Positions 8,428 through 17,205 of a stretch of DNA of 64,000 bases are shown piece by piece. Made by a program: the position numbers and the translations under genes. The notes beneath the pieces were generated by a model, which was not told the DNA's origin, made no database searches, and saw only the letters and a program-made list of their open reading frames with translations. Origin of the DNA: GCA-016699835 sp964543905 (lineage in GTDB: Bacteria > Planctomycetota > Phycisphaerae > Phycisphaerales > UBA1924); assembly GCA_964543905.1 (NCBI GenBank), contig CAZIZO010000003.1, positions 344,792 through 408,791 of the forward strand. The letters are read 5' to 3'. Every line of letters begins with the position of its first letter. Position 1 is the first letter of the stretch.

Positions 8428-9156
8428 ATGCCAAGCGTTGTGGTGGAACGACAGGACACGAAGAAGCCCTCGACGGTCAGGCCGAGTCCACGGATCGACG
8501 TCAACCCATCGAACGAGTTGGCCACCTGGACGCCCGAGCAACTTGCGGTTCGAGCGGCGGATGGGTGCCTTGCCAGTTTTGGCGAACTCGTGCGGCAGTT
8601 TCAGGGACGGCTGTACAACTTTCTGTTGCGGCGGGTTGCGTCGCCGAGCGAGGCGGAGGACCTGACGCAGGAGGCGTTCGTTCGTGCGTGGGAGCGGATC
8701 AAGTCGTACGACCCGCAGTGGCGGTTTTCGACGTGGCTATACACGATCGGGTCGCGACTGGCCGTGAGTCGCCATCGCTCGGTGTCGCGAGCCAAGCCGC
8801 ACGTGCAGCGGTTGGCGGAGGAGCGTCGGGCGTTTCACGAGGAGCAGGGCGACCATCGCTTGTCGACGCGGGAGCAGTTTGATCGGTTGTGGCTTGTCGC
8901 CGAGGTGAAGTTGAACCACGAGCAGCGCACGGCGCTCTGGCTGCGGTATGCCGAGGGTCTGTCGATCGGCGAGATCGCGACGATCCTTGGCCGCACGCAG
9001 GTGGGCGTGCGGGTGCTGCTGTTCCGGGTTCGCCAGACGCTGATCGCGCATCTGGCGCCCGAGGCGGACGCGCAAGAGGAATCGCTGGACGTACGAGGAG
9101 TCACCACGGCGCTCGGGCTTGAGCGCCGGCATGCGATGTCGGGAGCGCTGACATGA
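8428..9156 (+). CDS. ECF-type RNA polymerase sigma factor (first pair)
   Basis: A 242-aa sigma-70 family protein. Region 2 (about 45-110) includes LYNFLLRRVASPSEAEDLTQEAFVRAWERI and the -10-recognition stretch WRFSTWLYTIGSRLAV. Region 4 (about 165-210) carries the HTH AEGLSIGEIATILGRTQVGVRVLL. There is no region 1 or 3. A GGAGTAAGTGAG Shine-Dalgarno region precedes the ATG. The last codons overlap the start of a single-pass membrane protein by 4 nt, the usual arrangement of ECF sigma and anti-sigma genes. The regulon and the inducing signal are unknown. Confidence 0.9.
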   Translation: MPSVVVERQDTKKPSTVRPSPRIDVNPSNELATWTPEQLAVRAADGCLASFGELVRQFQGRLYNFLLRRVASPSEAEDLTQEAFVRAWERIKSYDPQWRFSTWLYTIGSRLAVSRHRSVSRAKPHVQRLAEERRAFHEEQGDHRLSTREQFDRLWLVAEVKLNHEQRTALWLRYAEGLSIGEIATILGRTQVGVRVLLFRVRQTLIAHLAPEADAQEESLDVRGVTTALGLERRHAMSGALT

Positions 9157-9881
9157 ACAATCCCTTCATGACGTGGCGACAGTGGCGAGTATCCGACGCC
9201 CTGGACCGCGGCGACGATCCGCGGCGTGCGGGCGTTTTTGACGAGCGGGGGACCGGCCTTGATCGCTTCCGGGCTGGGCTGCGCGAACTGGATCGGCGGC
9301 TGTCCGATCCCGCTCGCACGCCCATCATGGACGTGCCGGCGGGCTTGGGTGAGCGGGTGATGCGGGAGGTCGAATCTCGCGGCGTTCGTCCGATCCGAGC
9401 GGAAGGTGGACGCGAGGCCCGTGGGATGGTCTTTGGATCGTGGCAGCGGATGATGGGCGTGGCGATGGCCGCCGGGCTTGCGTTTGCGGCCGTCAACTGG
9501 CCCGATCGCGCGTCGCGTGCACCGGAGATCTTGGACGACGAGTTGCCCGTCGCGGCGGTGGGCGCACGGACGACGCCGCCACCGGAGTTGGCGATCGCCG
9601 GCGCGGGGCAGACGGTCGTGCGGCTGATCTTGGGCGGTCCGTCGGCCGCCGTTCCAACCCCCATTGCGCCCACGGTGCTGGAGGGCACGCGCGAGATGGG
9701 TGAGCGGGCCGTGGCGGCCTTGGAGCGGATGGGCCAAGAGCGTCACGAGGCGGCGCCGGCGCGCCGGGAGGAGTCGAGCGGCGGGAAGTCGCACCGTCGT
9801 CCGCGCGAGCCGGAACTGAGATCAAACGACGCGCTGCCGGGCGTGATGCTGGCGGTGCACGTAGTTTCGCGATTGACGTGA
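9153..9881 (+). CDS. Single-pass membrane protein, putative anti-sigma partner
   Basis: A 242-aa protein translationally coupled to the upstream sigma factor (ATGA overlap). It has a charged N-terminal cytoplasmic domain (about 1-100), one hydrophobic segment (MMGVAMAAGLAFAAVNW, about 107-124) and a Pro/Ala-rich, probably extracytoplasmic C-terminal part. No zinc-binding HxxxCxxC motif is visible, so it is not a classic ZAS anti-sigma factor. The role is inferred from coupling and topology only. Confidence 0.65.
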   Translation: MNNPFMTWRQWRVSDALDRGDDPRRAGVFDERGTGLDRFRAGLRELDRRLSDPARTPIMDVPAGLGERVMREVESRGVRPIRAEGGREARGMVFGSWQRMMGVAMAAGLAFAAVNWPDRASRAPEILDDELPVAAVGARTTPPPELAIAGAGQTVVRLILGGPSAAVPTPIAPTVLEGTREMGERAVAALERMGQERHEAAPARREESSGGKSHRRPREPELRSNDALPGVMLAVHVVSRLT

Positions 9882-9922
9882 GCGGAGATGTTCGGCGGTG
9901 GAGCGGCGGTGCCTCTCGGGGG

Positions 9923-10885
9923 CTACTGGCGCGCGGCGTTCGCGCAGTGCAAGCACCAGGAGGCCGGGTGTTCGAGGGCGAAGGCGCGGTCGTCGAGGCG
10001 TGGGGTGGCGTTGCCCTGACGCTTTTGGGGTGGAGGGAGCGTGCTGAGTTTGCTCAGGAAGCGTGACTTGAACTCGCTCTCCTTGAGTTGATACTGCGGG
10101 TTGTTCTGCGTGCCGGCGTACTCGGTGGCGAGGAGCCCGTCGATCTGCTGGATGCGGCTTTCGGGGTAGGGGTGTGTGGAGAGGAACTCGGGTTCGCGGC
10201 CGCCGGCCATGGCTTGTTGAAGGATCTGCATGACTTGGCGCATGGCGTAGGGGTTGTAGTTGAGCCGGGCCATGTAGCGCATCCCGAGACGGTCGGCTTC
10301 GAGTTCTTGCCCGCGGCCGTACTTGAGGAGGATGACCCCGCCGACGGTTTGTCCGATCTGTCCGACGGTGTTGGGGTCATATCCGGCGGCGCCGGCGGCG
10401 GCGGAGCCGGCGTTGACAAGGATGGTGGCGACGCCGGAGTTGGCCATCTGGTCGTTGATGTGTCGTGCGGTGACGTGCCCGACTTCGTGCCCGAGCACGC
10501 CCGCGAGTTGGGCCTCGTTGGTCATGCGAGCGGCAAGGCCGCGGGACACGAAGACCTTGCCGCCGGGCAGGGCGAACGCGTTGATCACGTCCGAATCCAG
10601 GAGCGTGAACTCCCAGGGAAGGGAGGGGTTGTCTCCTTCGGTCACGGCGGCGAGACGCTGCCCGACTTCGGCGACGTAGTTTCGAAGGTCCGCGTTTGGG
10701 ACGGTCCCGCCGTACTCCTGCGTGAGTTGCGGCTGGGCCTCGATGCCCATGGCGATCTCCTGCTGGCGGCTGAGGGCTTGCAACTGGGGTCGCCCGGTGG
10801 CGGCGTTGGTCTCGCAGCCGACGGGGACGAGCAGGGCGGGGAGCAGGGCGAGGAGGGCCAGGCGGAGGAAGATCGGGGTGCGCAT
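9923..10885 (-). CDS. M48-family metallopeptidase lipoprotein
   Basis: A 320-aa lipoprotein with signal peptide and lipobox LVPVGC. The zinc motif GHEVGHVTARH (about residue 150) and the downstream glutamate in QELEADRLGMRYM are as in BepA/YfgC and LoiP-type peptidases. The family usually takes part in envelope protein quality control. The start is the ATG at 10885, just before the signal peptide; a longer in-frame extension upstream is rejected. TATCAT ends 5 nt before the ATG and there is no Shine-Dalgarno, so leaderless expression is likely. The C-terminus is long and ends in an unusual WCLHCANAARQ. Confidence 0.87.
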   Translation of the reverse strand: MRTPIFLRLALLALLPALLVPVGCETNAATGRPQLQALSRQQEIAMGIEAQPQLTQEYGGTVPNADLRNYVAEVGQRLAAVTEGDNPSLPWEFTLLDSDVINAFALPGGKVFVSRGLAARMTNEAQLAGVLGHEVGHVTARHINDQMANSGVATILVNAGSAAAGAAGYDPNTVGQIGQTVGGVILLKYGRGQELEADRLGMRYMARLNYNPYAMRQVMQILQQAMAGGREPEFLSTHPYPESRIQQIDGLLATEYAGTQNNPQYQLKESEFKSRFLSKLSTLPPPQKRQGNATPRLDDRAFALEHPASWCLHCANAARQ

Positions 10886-11000
10886 GGGAGATGATATGGA
10901 GCAGGGTGTGGGCCTGTGGAGGCTGGGAAGGTCGGGTGTTGGGAGCGACGGATTCGAGTGCGTCACGCGATCGGATCGGAGTGAAACCTACGATCGCACA

Positions 11001-11795
11001 ATGGGTTCGACGAGTTCGTCACCTTCGAGTTCCGCGAGTGCGCCCGCTTGGACGGACGCGGAGTTGCATAATCCGCACGCGTCGGCCGAGAAGGCCGGGA
11101 AGGTGCGCGAGATGTTCACCGCGATCGCGGGGAGTTACGACCTCAACAACCGCGTGCACTCGTTGTGGCGCGACCAGGCGTGGCGGCGATATGCGGTGAA
11201 GCGTGCGGGGGTGCGTGCGGGAGAGAGCGTGCTGGACGTGGCGTGCGGCACGGGCGATCTGACGCAACTCTTCGCGCGCACGCGGGCCGCCCGTGTGGTG
11301 GGCGCCGACTTTACGGCGAAGATGCTCGACCTCGCGCGTGACAAGCAGCGCCACGAGCCCGATGGGGTCAAGGACAAGATCACCTATGTGGAGGCCGACG
11401 CGATGGCGCTCCCGTTCGCGGACGCGGAGTTCGACGTGGTGTCGATCGCCTTCGGCATCCGCAATGTGTCGGACCCGATGAAGGCGCTTCGGGAGTTTCG
11501 GCGGGTGCTGCGTCCGGGCGGACGCCTGATCGTGCTGGAGTTTGACCGCCCGAGTTGGGGTCCGATGCGGGTGATGTACGATTTCTATTGCGGATGGGTG
11601 ATGCCGAGGACCGCGACGCTGATCAGCGGCGATCGTTCGGGCGCGTACAAGTACCTTCCCGCGTCGGTGGGGACATTCATGAGCCGGGCGCAGATGACGA
11701 GCGCCATGACGGAAGTGGGATTCACGGACGTGAGCGCGACGGGGCTGACGATGGGGATCTGCGTGTGCTATCGCGGCGTGGTGGGCCGCGGGTGA
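11001..11795 (+). CDS. ubiE: Ubiquinone/menaquinone biosynthesis C-methyltransferase
   Basis: A 264-aa class I SAM methyltransferase of the UbiE/MenG/COQ5 family, methylating a benzoquinol or demethylmenaquinol ring. Family signatures include MFTAIAGSYDLNNRVHSLW, motif I SVLDVACGTGDL, FDVVSIAFGIRNVSD and FRRVLRPGGRLIVLEF, then YDFYCGWVMP and SGDRSGAYKYLPASV. A Ser/Ala-rich 20-residue leader precedes the domain. The ATG at 11001 lies 6 nt after TACGAT with no Shine-Dalgarno. No other quinone genes are in the window, so whether the product is ubiquinone or menaquinone cannot be told. Confidence 0.93.
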   Translation: MGSTSSSPSSSASAPAWTDAELHNPHASAEKAGKVREMFTAIAGSYDLNNRVHSLWRDQAWRRYAVKRAGVRAGESVLDVACGTGDLTQLFARTRAARVVGADFTAKMLDLARDKQRHEPDGVKDKITYVEADAMALPFADAEFDVVSIAFGIRNVSDPMKALREFRRVLRPGGRLIVLEFDRPSWGPMRVMYDFYCGWVMPRTATLISGDRSGAYKYLPASVGTFMSRAQMTSAMTEVGFTDVSATGLTMGICVCYRGVVGRG

Positions 11796-12124
11796 GGTCG
11801 TCGTGGTGGAGCAGGGCACGCTGGCGACGCGGCGACGATCGCGTCAATGAGTGGGGGAGGCACGGCGCGGCGTGACGCAAGACATGCCGAGAAATGGGGC
11901 CTTCCCTCCTCCCGAGCGAGGGTCGGCCCTTATCGGACAAGTTGACGAAGAACGGCGAGAGAGAAAGTGTGCGAAAGGCGGGGACGATTCCGATACCTCG
12001 GCTGTCGCCGCGGGTGGTGGAACGCACGCGGACGACCTCGCGTCAGGGATCGACGCGAGCCCTTCATCCGAGTGACCGAGCCGGGGTGGAACGGCGGACT
12101 TGGTCGTCACATCGGAGTCATGGA
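11796..12124. other. Intergenic region, no gene seen
   Basis: The 329 bp between ubiE and the cobalamin-binding-like gene. The reading frame of the downstream gene stays open upstream to 11894, but its translation is basic and low in hydrophobics and does not look like a protein domain. A CGGAG about 8-12 nt before the ATG at 12125 supports the shorter start. No convincing terminator or RNA structure was found. Confidence 0.5.
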
Positions 12125-12829
12125 ATGAACACGGACGTTGTGGTGGAGCGCCTCTTCGAGGCGTTGGTCGCGGGCGATCGGCTGGCGGCGAGGTCGGTGG
12201 TTCGGGAGTGCGTGGAACGAGGGATGACGGCGCAAAGCGTGATCACGGACGTGCTGTGGACCGAGCACGAGTTGATCGAGAAGTTGCACCGATCGGATCA
12301 GATGTCGCAGATCGCGTATCACCTGTCCACACGGCTGTTGCGGAACCTGGTGGATCAGGTGGGCGCGAGGTTGCCCATCGACAACGCGAGCGGGAAGCGC
12401 GTCTTCTGCGTGTGCGGGAAGGCGGAGGGCGAGGAACTCGCGGCGCAGATGGCGGTGGACCTCCTCGAATCACGCGGGCATCGGGTCGCGTTCGCGGGCG
12501 GGGGTGTACCGGGCGATGAGATCATGGCGCAGGTTCACGATTCCCGCCCGGACATCCTGCTGATGTTCGCGTCGGCGGCGAGCGACCTCCCGGACATCCG
12601 CAGCGTGGTGGATCGAATCCGCGAGATCGGCGCATGCCCGGGTTTGCAGATCATCGTCGGCGGCGGGGTCTTCAACCGTGCGGAAGGGCTCGCGGACGAG
12701 ATGGGGATCGAACTGTGGGCTTCGGATCCGCTGGACCTTGTGGAACTGATCGCGAGCGGCGCGACCTCGAACACGGTGATCGAGGAGCGGCCCGCGAAGA
12801 AGGCGACCCGGCGGCGAAGGGCGGCGTGA
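12125..12829 (+). CDS. Cobalamin-binding-domain-like protein
   Basis: A 234-aa protein built like MetH-type B12 modules. A helical cap (about 1-85) contains MSQIAYHLSTRLLRNLVDQ, followed by a Rossmann-like domain with GHRVAFAGGGVPGDEIMAQV and LQIIVGGGVFNRAEGLADEMG. The usual DxHxxG loop, whose His coordinates cobalt, should fall near residues 95-105, where the sequence is instead CVCGKAEGEELA. It may therefore bind cobalamin base-on, bind another ligand, or act as a sensor. The C-terminus is basic (KKATRRRRAA). It stands alone before a terminator and just upstream of the second ECF sigma factor. Confidence 0.7.
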   Translation: MNTDVVVERLFEALVAGDRLAARSVVRECVERGMTAQSVITDVLWTEHELIEKLHRSDQMSQIAYHLSTRLLRNLVDQVGARLPIDNASGKRVFCVCGKAEGEELAAQMAVDLLESRGHRVAFAGGGVPGDEIMAQVHDSRPDILLMFASAASDLPDIRSVVDRIREIGACPGLQIIVGGGVFNRAEGLADEMGIELWASDPLDLVELIASGATSNTVIEERPAKKATRRRRAA

Positions 12830-12896
12830 GTCGCGAGCGGGGGTTGGACGAGACGATCCGGCCTTGTTCATCGCGAGGGTTTGCAGTTGGTTTGGT

Positions 12897-12928
12897 ATCG
12901 CCCGGCGAAGGCCGGGCGATTTCATTTT
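12897..12928 (+). terminator. Rho-independent terminator
   Basis: Stem ATCGCCCGGC / GCCGGGCGAT with a GAAG loop, then TTCATTTT. It lies 67 nt after the cobalamin-binding-like gene and separates it from the second sigma-factor operon. Confidence 0.8.
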
Positions 12929-13014
12929 CGACGGAGTGCGGGATGGGGTGCATCCGAAGGGGGAAGGTGTTGGTACAGTCTGGCGGGTATCGTGGGGCCT
13001 TCGGGAAGTCGGCC

Positions 13015-13692
13015 ATGAACCGGACGCAGGAGCAGAAGTTGATCCGACGAGCGGCCGCGGGGGACCGTGGGAGCGCGGAACTTCTCATCCAAACGCATCA
13101 GCGATCGGTGTACGCCTTCATCCTGCGGATGTCGGGTCGCCCGGACGTGGCCGAGGACGTTGTGCAGGAAGCGTTCGTGCGCGTGCTGACGCACCTGGAT
13201 CGGTTCAATGCCGAGTATCGATTTTCGACGTGGTTGTTCACGATTGCGCGTCGGGTGTACCTGAACAGGTGCGAGAAGAAGCAACCTCGCTCGGGCGCTG
13301 AAGAGGCGATCCAGGGGGGCCGGGTGGATACGGACGGGGTGTGCGTGCACGAGTCGGAATCGGACGAGCGGGAGTATCGGACGCTCACGCGCGTGCGACT
13401 CGAAGAGGCGCTCCAGAAGTTGTCCTTGGAACAGCGCGAGGTGGTGGTGCTTTTTCACCAGCACGAGTGGCCTCTGTGGCTGATCGCGGAGCAACTCGAG
13501 ATTCCGCTGGGGACGGTGAAGAGCCATCTGCATCGGGGGCGGATGCGGTTACGGGAACTGATGACGGCGCCGATCGCGGTCCCGGCGATCGCAAAGGTGG
13601 GCGAGAAACGTGCGGCAGGGCTGCAAACCCCGGTGCCCGCGGACGGTATCACGAGGAGCGGGCGAGCATCGTCCCGCGAGGTAGGTTCATGA
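13015..13692 (+). CDS. ECF-type RNA polymerase sigma factor (second pair)
   Basis: A 225-aa sigma-70 family protein. Region 2 spans about residues 20-90 (VYAFILRMSGRPDVAEDVVQEAF and YRFSTWLFTIARRVYLNRCEKK). Region 4 spans about 125-180 with HTH WPLWLIAEQLEIPLGTVKSHLHRGR. A spacer with several acidic residues separates them. The ATG at 13015 is preceded by GGGAAG. It overlaps the next gene by 4 nt, exactly as the first sigma pair does 4.5 kb upstream, although the two sigma factors are clearly different in sequence. Confidence 0.9.
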   Translation: MNRTQEQKLIRRAAAGDRGSAELLIQTHQRSVYAFILRMSGRPDVAEDVVQEAFVRVLTHLDRFNAEYRFSTWLFTIARRVYLNRCEKKQPRSGAEEAIQGGRVDTDGVCVHESESDEREYRTLTRVRLEEALQKLSLEQREVVVLFHQHEWPLWLIAEQLEIPLGTVKSHLHRGRMRLRELMTAPIAVPAIAKVGEKRAAGLQTPVPADGITRSGRASSREVGS

Positions 13693-14561
13693 CGACGAGT
13701 TCATTTGAGAGCGGCATCTTTGACCCGTTGACGGGCGGCGAGGACAAGCACTCGCGACGCCCCACGGGTGGCGCGGGCACGCCCGGTGGGGGCGGCTCGA
13801 AGGGCGTTCGTGCTCAGGCGCAGCGCGATGCGTTGCTCAACGACTACTTCGATGGGCGAGTGTCTCGGGAACGTCTGCGATCGGCGATGCGAGCGGACCC
13901 TCGGCTGGCGGTGGACTTTGAGCGGATGGAGGCGGTGCTCTCGGAGATGAACCTGCGAGAGCGAGCGGTCGGCGGACCGGACGTTTCGCAGGCGGTGCTC
14001 GATCGAGTCCATGAGGTTCGCCCGTACGTGGACGCGCCCATTCGTCGGCAGGTCTCCTCGGCGCGGATCGCGGTGGTGGGGGCGGTGCTGTGCGGGATCA
14101 CGCTGGTGGTGACCTTGAACCAGGTTCGCGTCGTGACGGCGCCGACGCCGCGCGTGGAGGACCAGCCGCGACATGTGAGCGAGGCGCCGCCCGCGCAGGG
14201 GATCGTCCGTGCGCCGGCGCCGAAGCCCGAGTATCGAACGGCCGGGCTTGAAAACGCCTCAAGGTACGACGCGGTCCAGATGGGCTTGGGGCGTCCCGCG
14301 ATTCCAACGGAGGCGTTAGATCACTCGGCGGTGCTTTCGTTGGTGGGCGGGCACACGGGTGATGACACGCGATATTCGCCGATCGTGGTGACGCCGCTGT
14401 CCAGGCTGGGCGAGCGTGAACGCTTCGAATGGACGAGTTTCTTTGGGTATCCGATGCTGGTGCGAGTGCCAACGGATGGGGTGGCACCCGCGTCGGCGAA
14501 GGCAAGCCCGGGGAAGGAAGAATCGGGCGAAGGATCAGGGCGTTCGCCCGCGCCTCGCTAG
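13689..14561 (+). CDS. Single-pass membrane protein, putative anti-sigma partner
   Basis: A 290-aa protein overlapping the upstream sigma gene by ATGA. The N-terminal cytoplasmic part contains a compact helical segment (ALLNDYFDGRVSRERLRSAM and a following acidic helix, about 40-80), consistent with a sigma-binding region. A transmembrane helix IAVVGAVLCGITLVVTL (about 118-138) and a 150-aa extracytoplasmic region rich in Pro and Gly follow. No zinc motif is present. Function is inferred from coupling and topology. Confidence 0.65.
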   Translation: MTTSSFESGIFDPLTGGEDKHSRRPTGGAGTPGGGGSKGVRAQAQRDALLNDYFDGRVSRERLRSAMRADPRLAVDFERMEAVLSEMNLRERAVGGPDVSQAVLDRVHEVRPYVDAPIRRQVSSARIAVVGAVLCGITLVVTLNQVRVVTAPTPRVEDQPRHVSEAPPAQGIVRAPAPKPEYRTAGLENASRYDAVQMGLGRPAIPTEALDHSAVLSLVGGHTGDDTRYSPIVVTPLSRLGERERFEWTSFFGYPMLVRVPTDGVAPASAKASPGKEESGEGSGRSPAPR

Positions 14562-14698
14562 GGCTCCGCGACGTTCCTATCATTGGATCCCCAGGATTTC
14601 ACCACGAATCGCGAGCGTGGCCGGTTTGGATGCCGGTCGAGCGGTGTGGCTGTGGTTCTGGGTTGACCGATCCGCACGCTTTTTCGGGGCCTGTTCGC

Positions 14699-16633
14699 AT
14701 GACGACGACTCAATCACCCACGACTGTTCAGCCCTCGAAGCAGGCGGATGTTCCGCGGAATGAAGGGATACGGAACGTGGCGATCATCGCGCACGTTGAC
14801 CATGGCAAGACGACGCTGGTGGACAACCTGCTGAAGCAGTCGGGCAACTTCCGCGCGGGGGAACTGGAGAAACTCGAGGGCGGGCAGCACGGGCTGATCA
14901 TGGACAGCAACCCGCTCGAACGCGAGCGGGGGATCACGATCCTGGCGAAGAACTGTGCCGTGAACTACCACGGGCTGGACGGGAAGGACTATCGGATCAA
15001 CATTCTGGACACGCCGGGGCACGCCGACTTTGGCGGCGAAGTGGAGCGCGTGCTGCGGATGGCCGACGGCTGCTGCCTGTTGGTCGACTCGTCGGAGGGG
15101 GTGATGCCCCAGACGAAGTTTGTGCTCGGGAAGGCGCTGGAGATCGGCCTCAAGCCGATCGTGATCGTGAACAAGGTCGATCGGCAGGATCAGCGTGTGA
15201 ACGACGTGATCCATGAAGTGTTTGATCTGCTGGTGGAGTTTGGCGAGGAGGATCTGGCGCTGGATTTTCCGGTGATCTACGCGGTGGGGCGTGACGGCTG
15301 GGCGACGCGTCAGTGGCCGATCCCGGACCCGAAGCCCACGACGCTTCGCGACGTGTTCGAGGCGATCGTGAAGGAGGTGCCCCCGCCGCCGGCGGACACC
15401 ACCAAGCCGTTGCAGGTTCTGATCACGAACATCGATTACAACGAGTATGTGGGTCGCATCGGGATCGGGCGCGTGGTGAACGGCAAGATCAAGGCTGGGC
15501 AGCAGGTCATTGTCATCAAGAGGGACGGGAAGCACGTGCTGACGAAGGTGGCGCAGTTGCTTCAGTTCCAAGGGCTCAAGCGGGCGGAGGCCGAGGAGGT
15601 GATCGCGGGCGATCTGTGCGCGATCGTGGGGTTGGACTCGATCGACATCGGCGACACGGTGGCGGACCCGGAGGAGCCCAAGCAGTTGCCGCCGGTGAAG
15701 GTGGATGAGCCGACGATGACGATGTTGTTCAAGATCAACGACTCGCCGTTCGCGGGGCAGGAGGGCGAGTATGTGACGAGCCGGCAAATTCGCGAGCGGC
15801 TGATGAAGGAACTCGAGAAGAACCCGGCGATGCGCGTGGAGCCGGGGAAGACGAGCGACGAGTTCATGGTCTCGGGGCGGGGCACGCTGAGTTTGGGGAT
15901 CCTGATCGAGACGATGCGTCGAGAGGGCTTTGAGTTGGCCGTCGGGAAGCCGGAGGTCATCATCAAGGAGATCGACGGCGTGAAGTGCGAGCCGATCGAG
16001 ACGCTGACGGTGGACGCGCCGACGTCGTGCGTGGGCGCGGTGATGGAACTCGTGGGCGGGCGGAAGGGCGAACTGAAGCGCATGGACCCGCGTGGGACGA
16101 CGATGACGCACATGAAGTTCGAGATCGCGTCGCGCTGCCTGATCGGGTTGCGCAGCCGACTCCTGACGGCCTCGCAGGGCGAGGCGATCATGCACCACTC
16201 GTTCCTGCGGTTTGATCCGGTCAGCGGCGAGATCCCTCGGCGACAGTTGGGGGTGCTGATCTCGCTGGAATCCGGCGCCGTGACGACGCACGCGTTGGAG
16301 TTGCTGGCCGACCGCGGGGTGATGTTCGTGACGCCCACGGAGAAGGTGTACACCGGGCAGATCGTGGGCGAGCACAACCGCGACAACGACCTGACCGTCA
16401 ACGTGACTCGGCTGAAGCACCTCACGAACATGCGTGCGAGCAGCAAGGAAGCGACGGTGGTCCTCAAGGCCGCACGCAAGATGAGCCTTGAAGCGGCGCT
16501 GGAGTACATCGACGACGATGAGTTGGTCGAACTGACGCCCAAGAGCATCCGCCTGCGGAAGAAGATCCTGGAGGAGAGCATGCGCAAGCGTGCCGATCGG
16601 CAGGCGAAGGACAAGGAAGCGGCGGCGGACTGA
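14699..16633 (+). CDS. typA: Translational GTPase TypA/BipA
   Basis: A 644-aa ribosome-associated GTPase involved in stress and low-temperature ribosome function. G1 is AHVDHGKTT (about residue 30), G2 is RERGITI, G3 is DTPGHADF and G4 is NKVD, followed by EF-G-like domains II, III and V and the TypA-specific C-terminal domain (ALEYIDDDELVELTPKSIRLRKKIL). A Thr/Ser/Gln-rich leader of about 20 residues precedes the G domain. The ATG at 14699 has neither an obvious Shine-Dalgarno nor TANNNT at the close spacing. The gene is convergent with a thioesterase gene, with 11 nt between them. Confidence 0.95.
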   Translation: MTTTQSPTTVQPSKQADVPRNEGIRNVAIIAHVDHGKTTLVDNLLKQSGNFRAGELEKLEGGQHGLIMDSNPLERERGITILAKNCAVNYHGLDGKDYRINILDTPGHADFGGEVERVLRMADGCCLLVDSSEGVMPQTKFVLGKALEIGLKPIVIVNKVDRQDQRVNDVIHEVFDLLVEFGEEDLALDFPVIYAVGRDGWATRQWPIPDPKPTTLRDVFEAIVKEVPPPPADTTKPLQVLITNIDYNEYVGRIGIGRVVNGKIKAGQQVIVIKRDGKHVLTKVAQLLQFQGLKRAEAEEVIAGDLCAIVGLDSIDIGDTVADPEEPKQLPPVKVDEPTMTMLFKINDSPFAGQEGEYVTSRQIRERLMKELEKNPAMRVEPGKTSDEFMVSGRGTLSLGILIETMRREGFELAVGKPEVIIKEIDGVKCEPIETLTVDAPTSCVGAVMELVGGRKGELKRMDPRGTTMTHMKFEIASRCLIGLRSRLLTASQGEAIMHHSFLRFDPVSGEIPRRQLGVLISLESGAVTTHALELLADRGVMFVTPTEKVYTGQIVGEHNRDNDLTVNVTRLKHLTNMRASSKEATVVLKAARKMSLEAALEYIDDDELVELTPKSIRLRKKILEESMRKRADRQAKDKEAAAD

Positions 16634-16644
16634 GCACGAGGCGA

Positions 16645-17103
16645 TCAGGCACCCTGGCGTTCGAGCCGTTCGATCGCCTCGCGGATGACGTGGGGCATGT
16701 TGACCTTGGTTCCTCTCGTGTAGTCGTAGGTGACGATGGTGCCCGTGCCCAAGGCGGCGACGTCCTTCAACTGGTCGCTGACGATCTCGTGTTCAAGGGT
16801 GAAGCGATCGACCTCGATGCTCTGCAGGCGCGCGGTCACGCGGAGCGTGTCGGGGTACACCACGGGGCGCCGGAATCGGCACTGCGCATGCTGGAGGATG
16901 AAGCCGACGGGTGGTGAGCCCTCGTCGGGCTTGATCTCACGGAGGGAGGGCAGTCCGAGCGCCTGGATGTAGGCCACCCGCGCGGACTCGAGGTAGCGAA
17001 AGAAGAGCACGTTGTTGACGTGCCCCAAGGCATCCATGTCTCCCCAATGGATGGGGATGGCGATGGTGACGGGCGCGGGCTTGGCGGAGTCTTGTCGGGA
17101 CAC
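16645..17103 (-). CDS. Acyl-CoA thioesterase, 4HBT/YbgC type
   Basis: A 152-aa hotdog-fold protein. The motif WGDMDALGHVNN contains the catalytic Asp of the 4-hydroxybenzoyl-CoA thioesterase/YbgC group, followed by FFRYLESAR. It hydrolyses an acyl-CoA or acyl-ACP thioester; the chain type cannot be read. The start is GTG at 17103, lying 6 nt after TACGCT without a Shine-Dalgarno, so it fits the leaderless pattern. Confidence 0.85.
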   Translation of the reverse strand: MSRQDSAKPAPVTIAIPIHWGDMDALGHVNNVLFFRYLESARVAYIQALGLPSLREIKPDEGSPPVGFILQHAQCRFRRPVVYPDTLRVTARLQSIEVDRFTLEHEIVSDQLKDVAALGTGTIVTYDYTRGTKVNMPHVIREAIERLERQGA

Positions 17104-17205
17104 GGCGGGAGCGTACGCGGGCGGTGAGCCGCGAGGGCGGGTCGGGTCGGCGCGAGTCTCGAGACGTGAGCGGGTGGCTCGATCGGCGTGCCTGGGGCTG
17201 GCGAC

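Noticed and set aside
11894..12124. 77-codon N-terminal extension of the cobalamin-domain-like gene
   Set aside because: No domain or signal; a CGGAG before the ATG at 12125 is a better start.
14714..16420. 568-aa minus-strand frame antisense to typA
   Set aside because: Arg/His-rich shadow of a clear GTPase gene; no start signal or motif.
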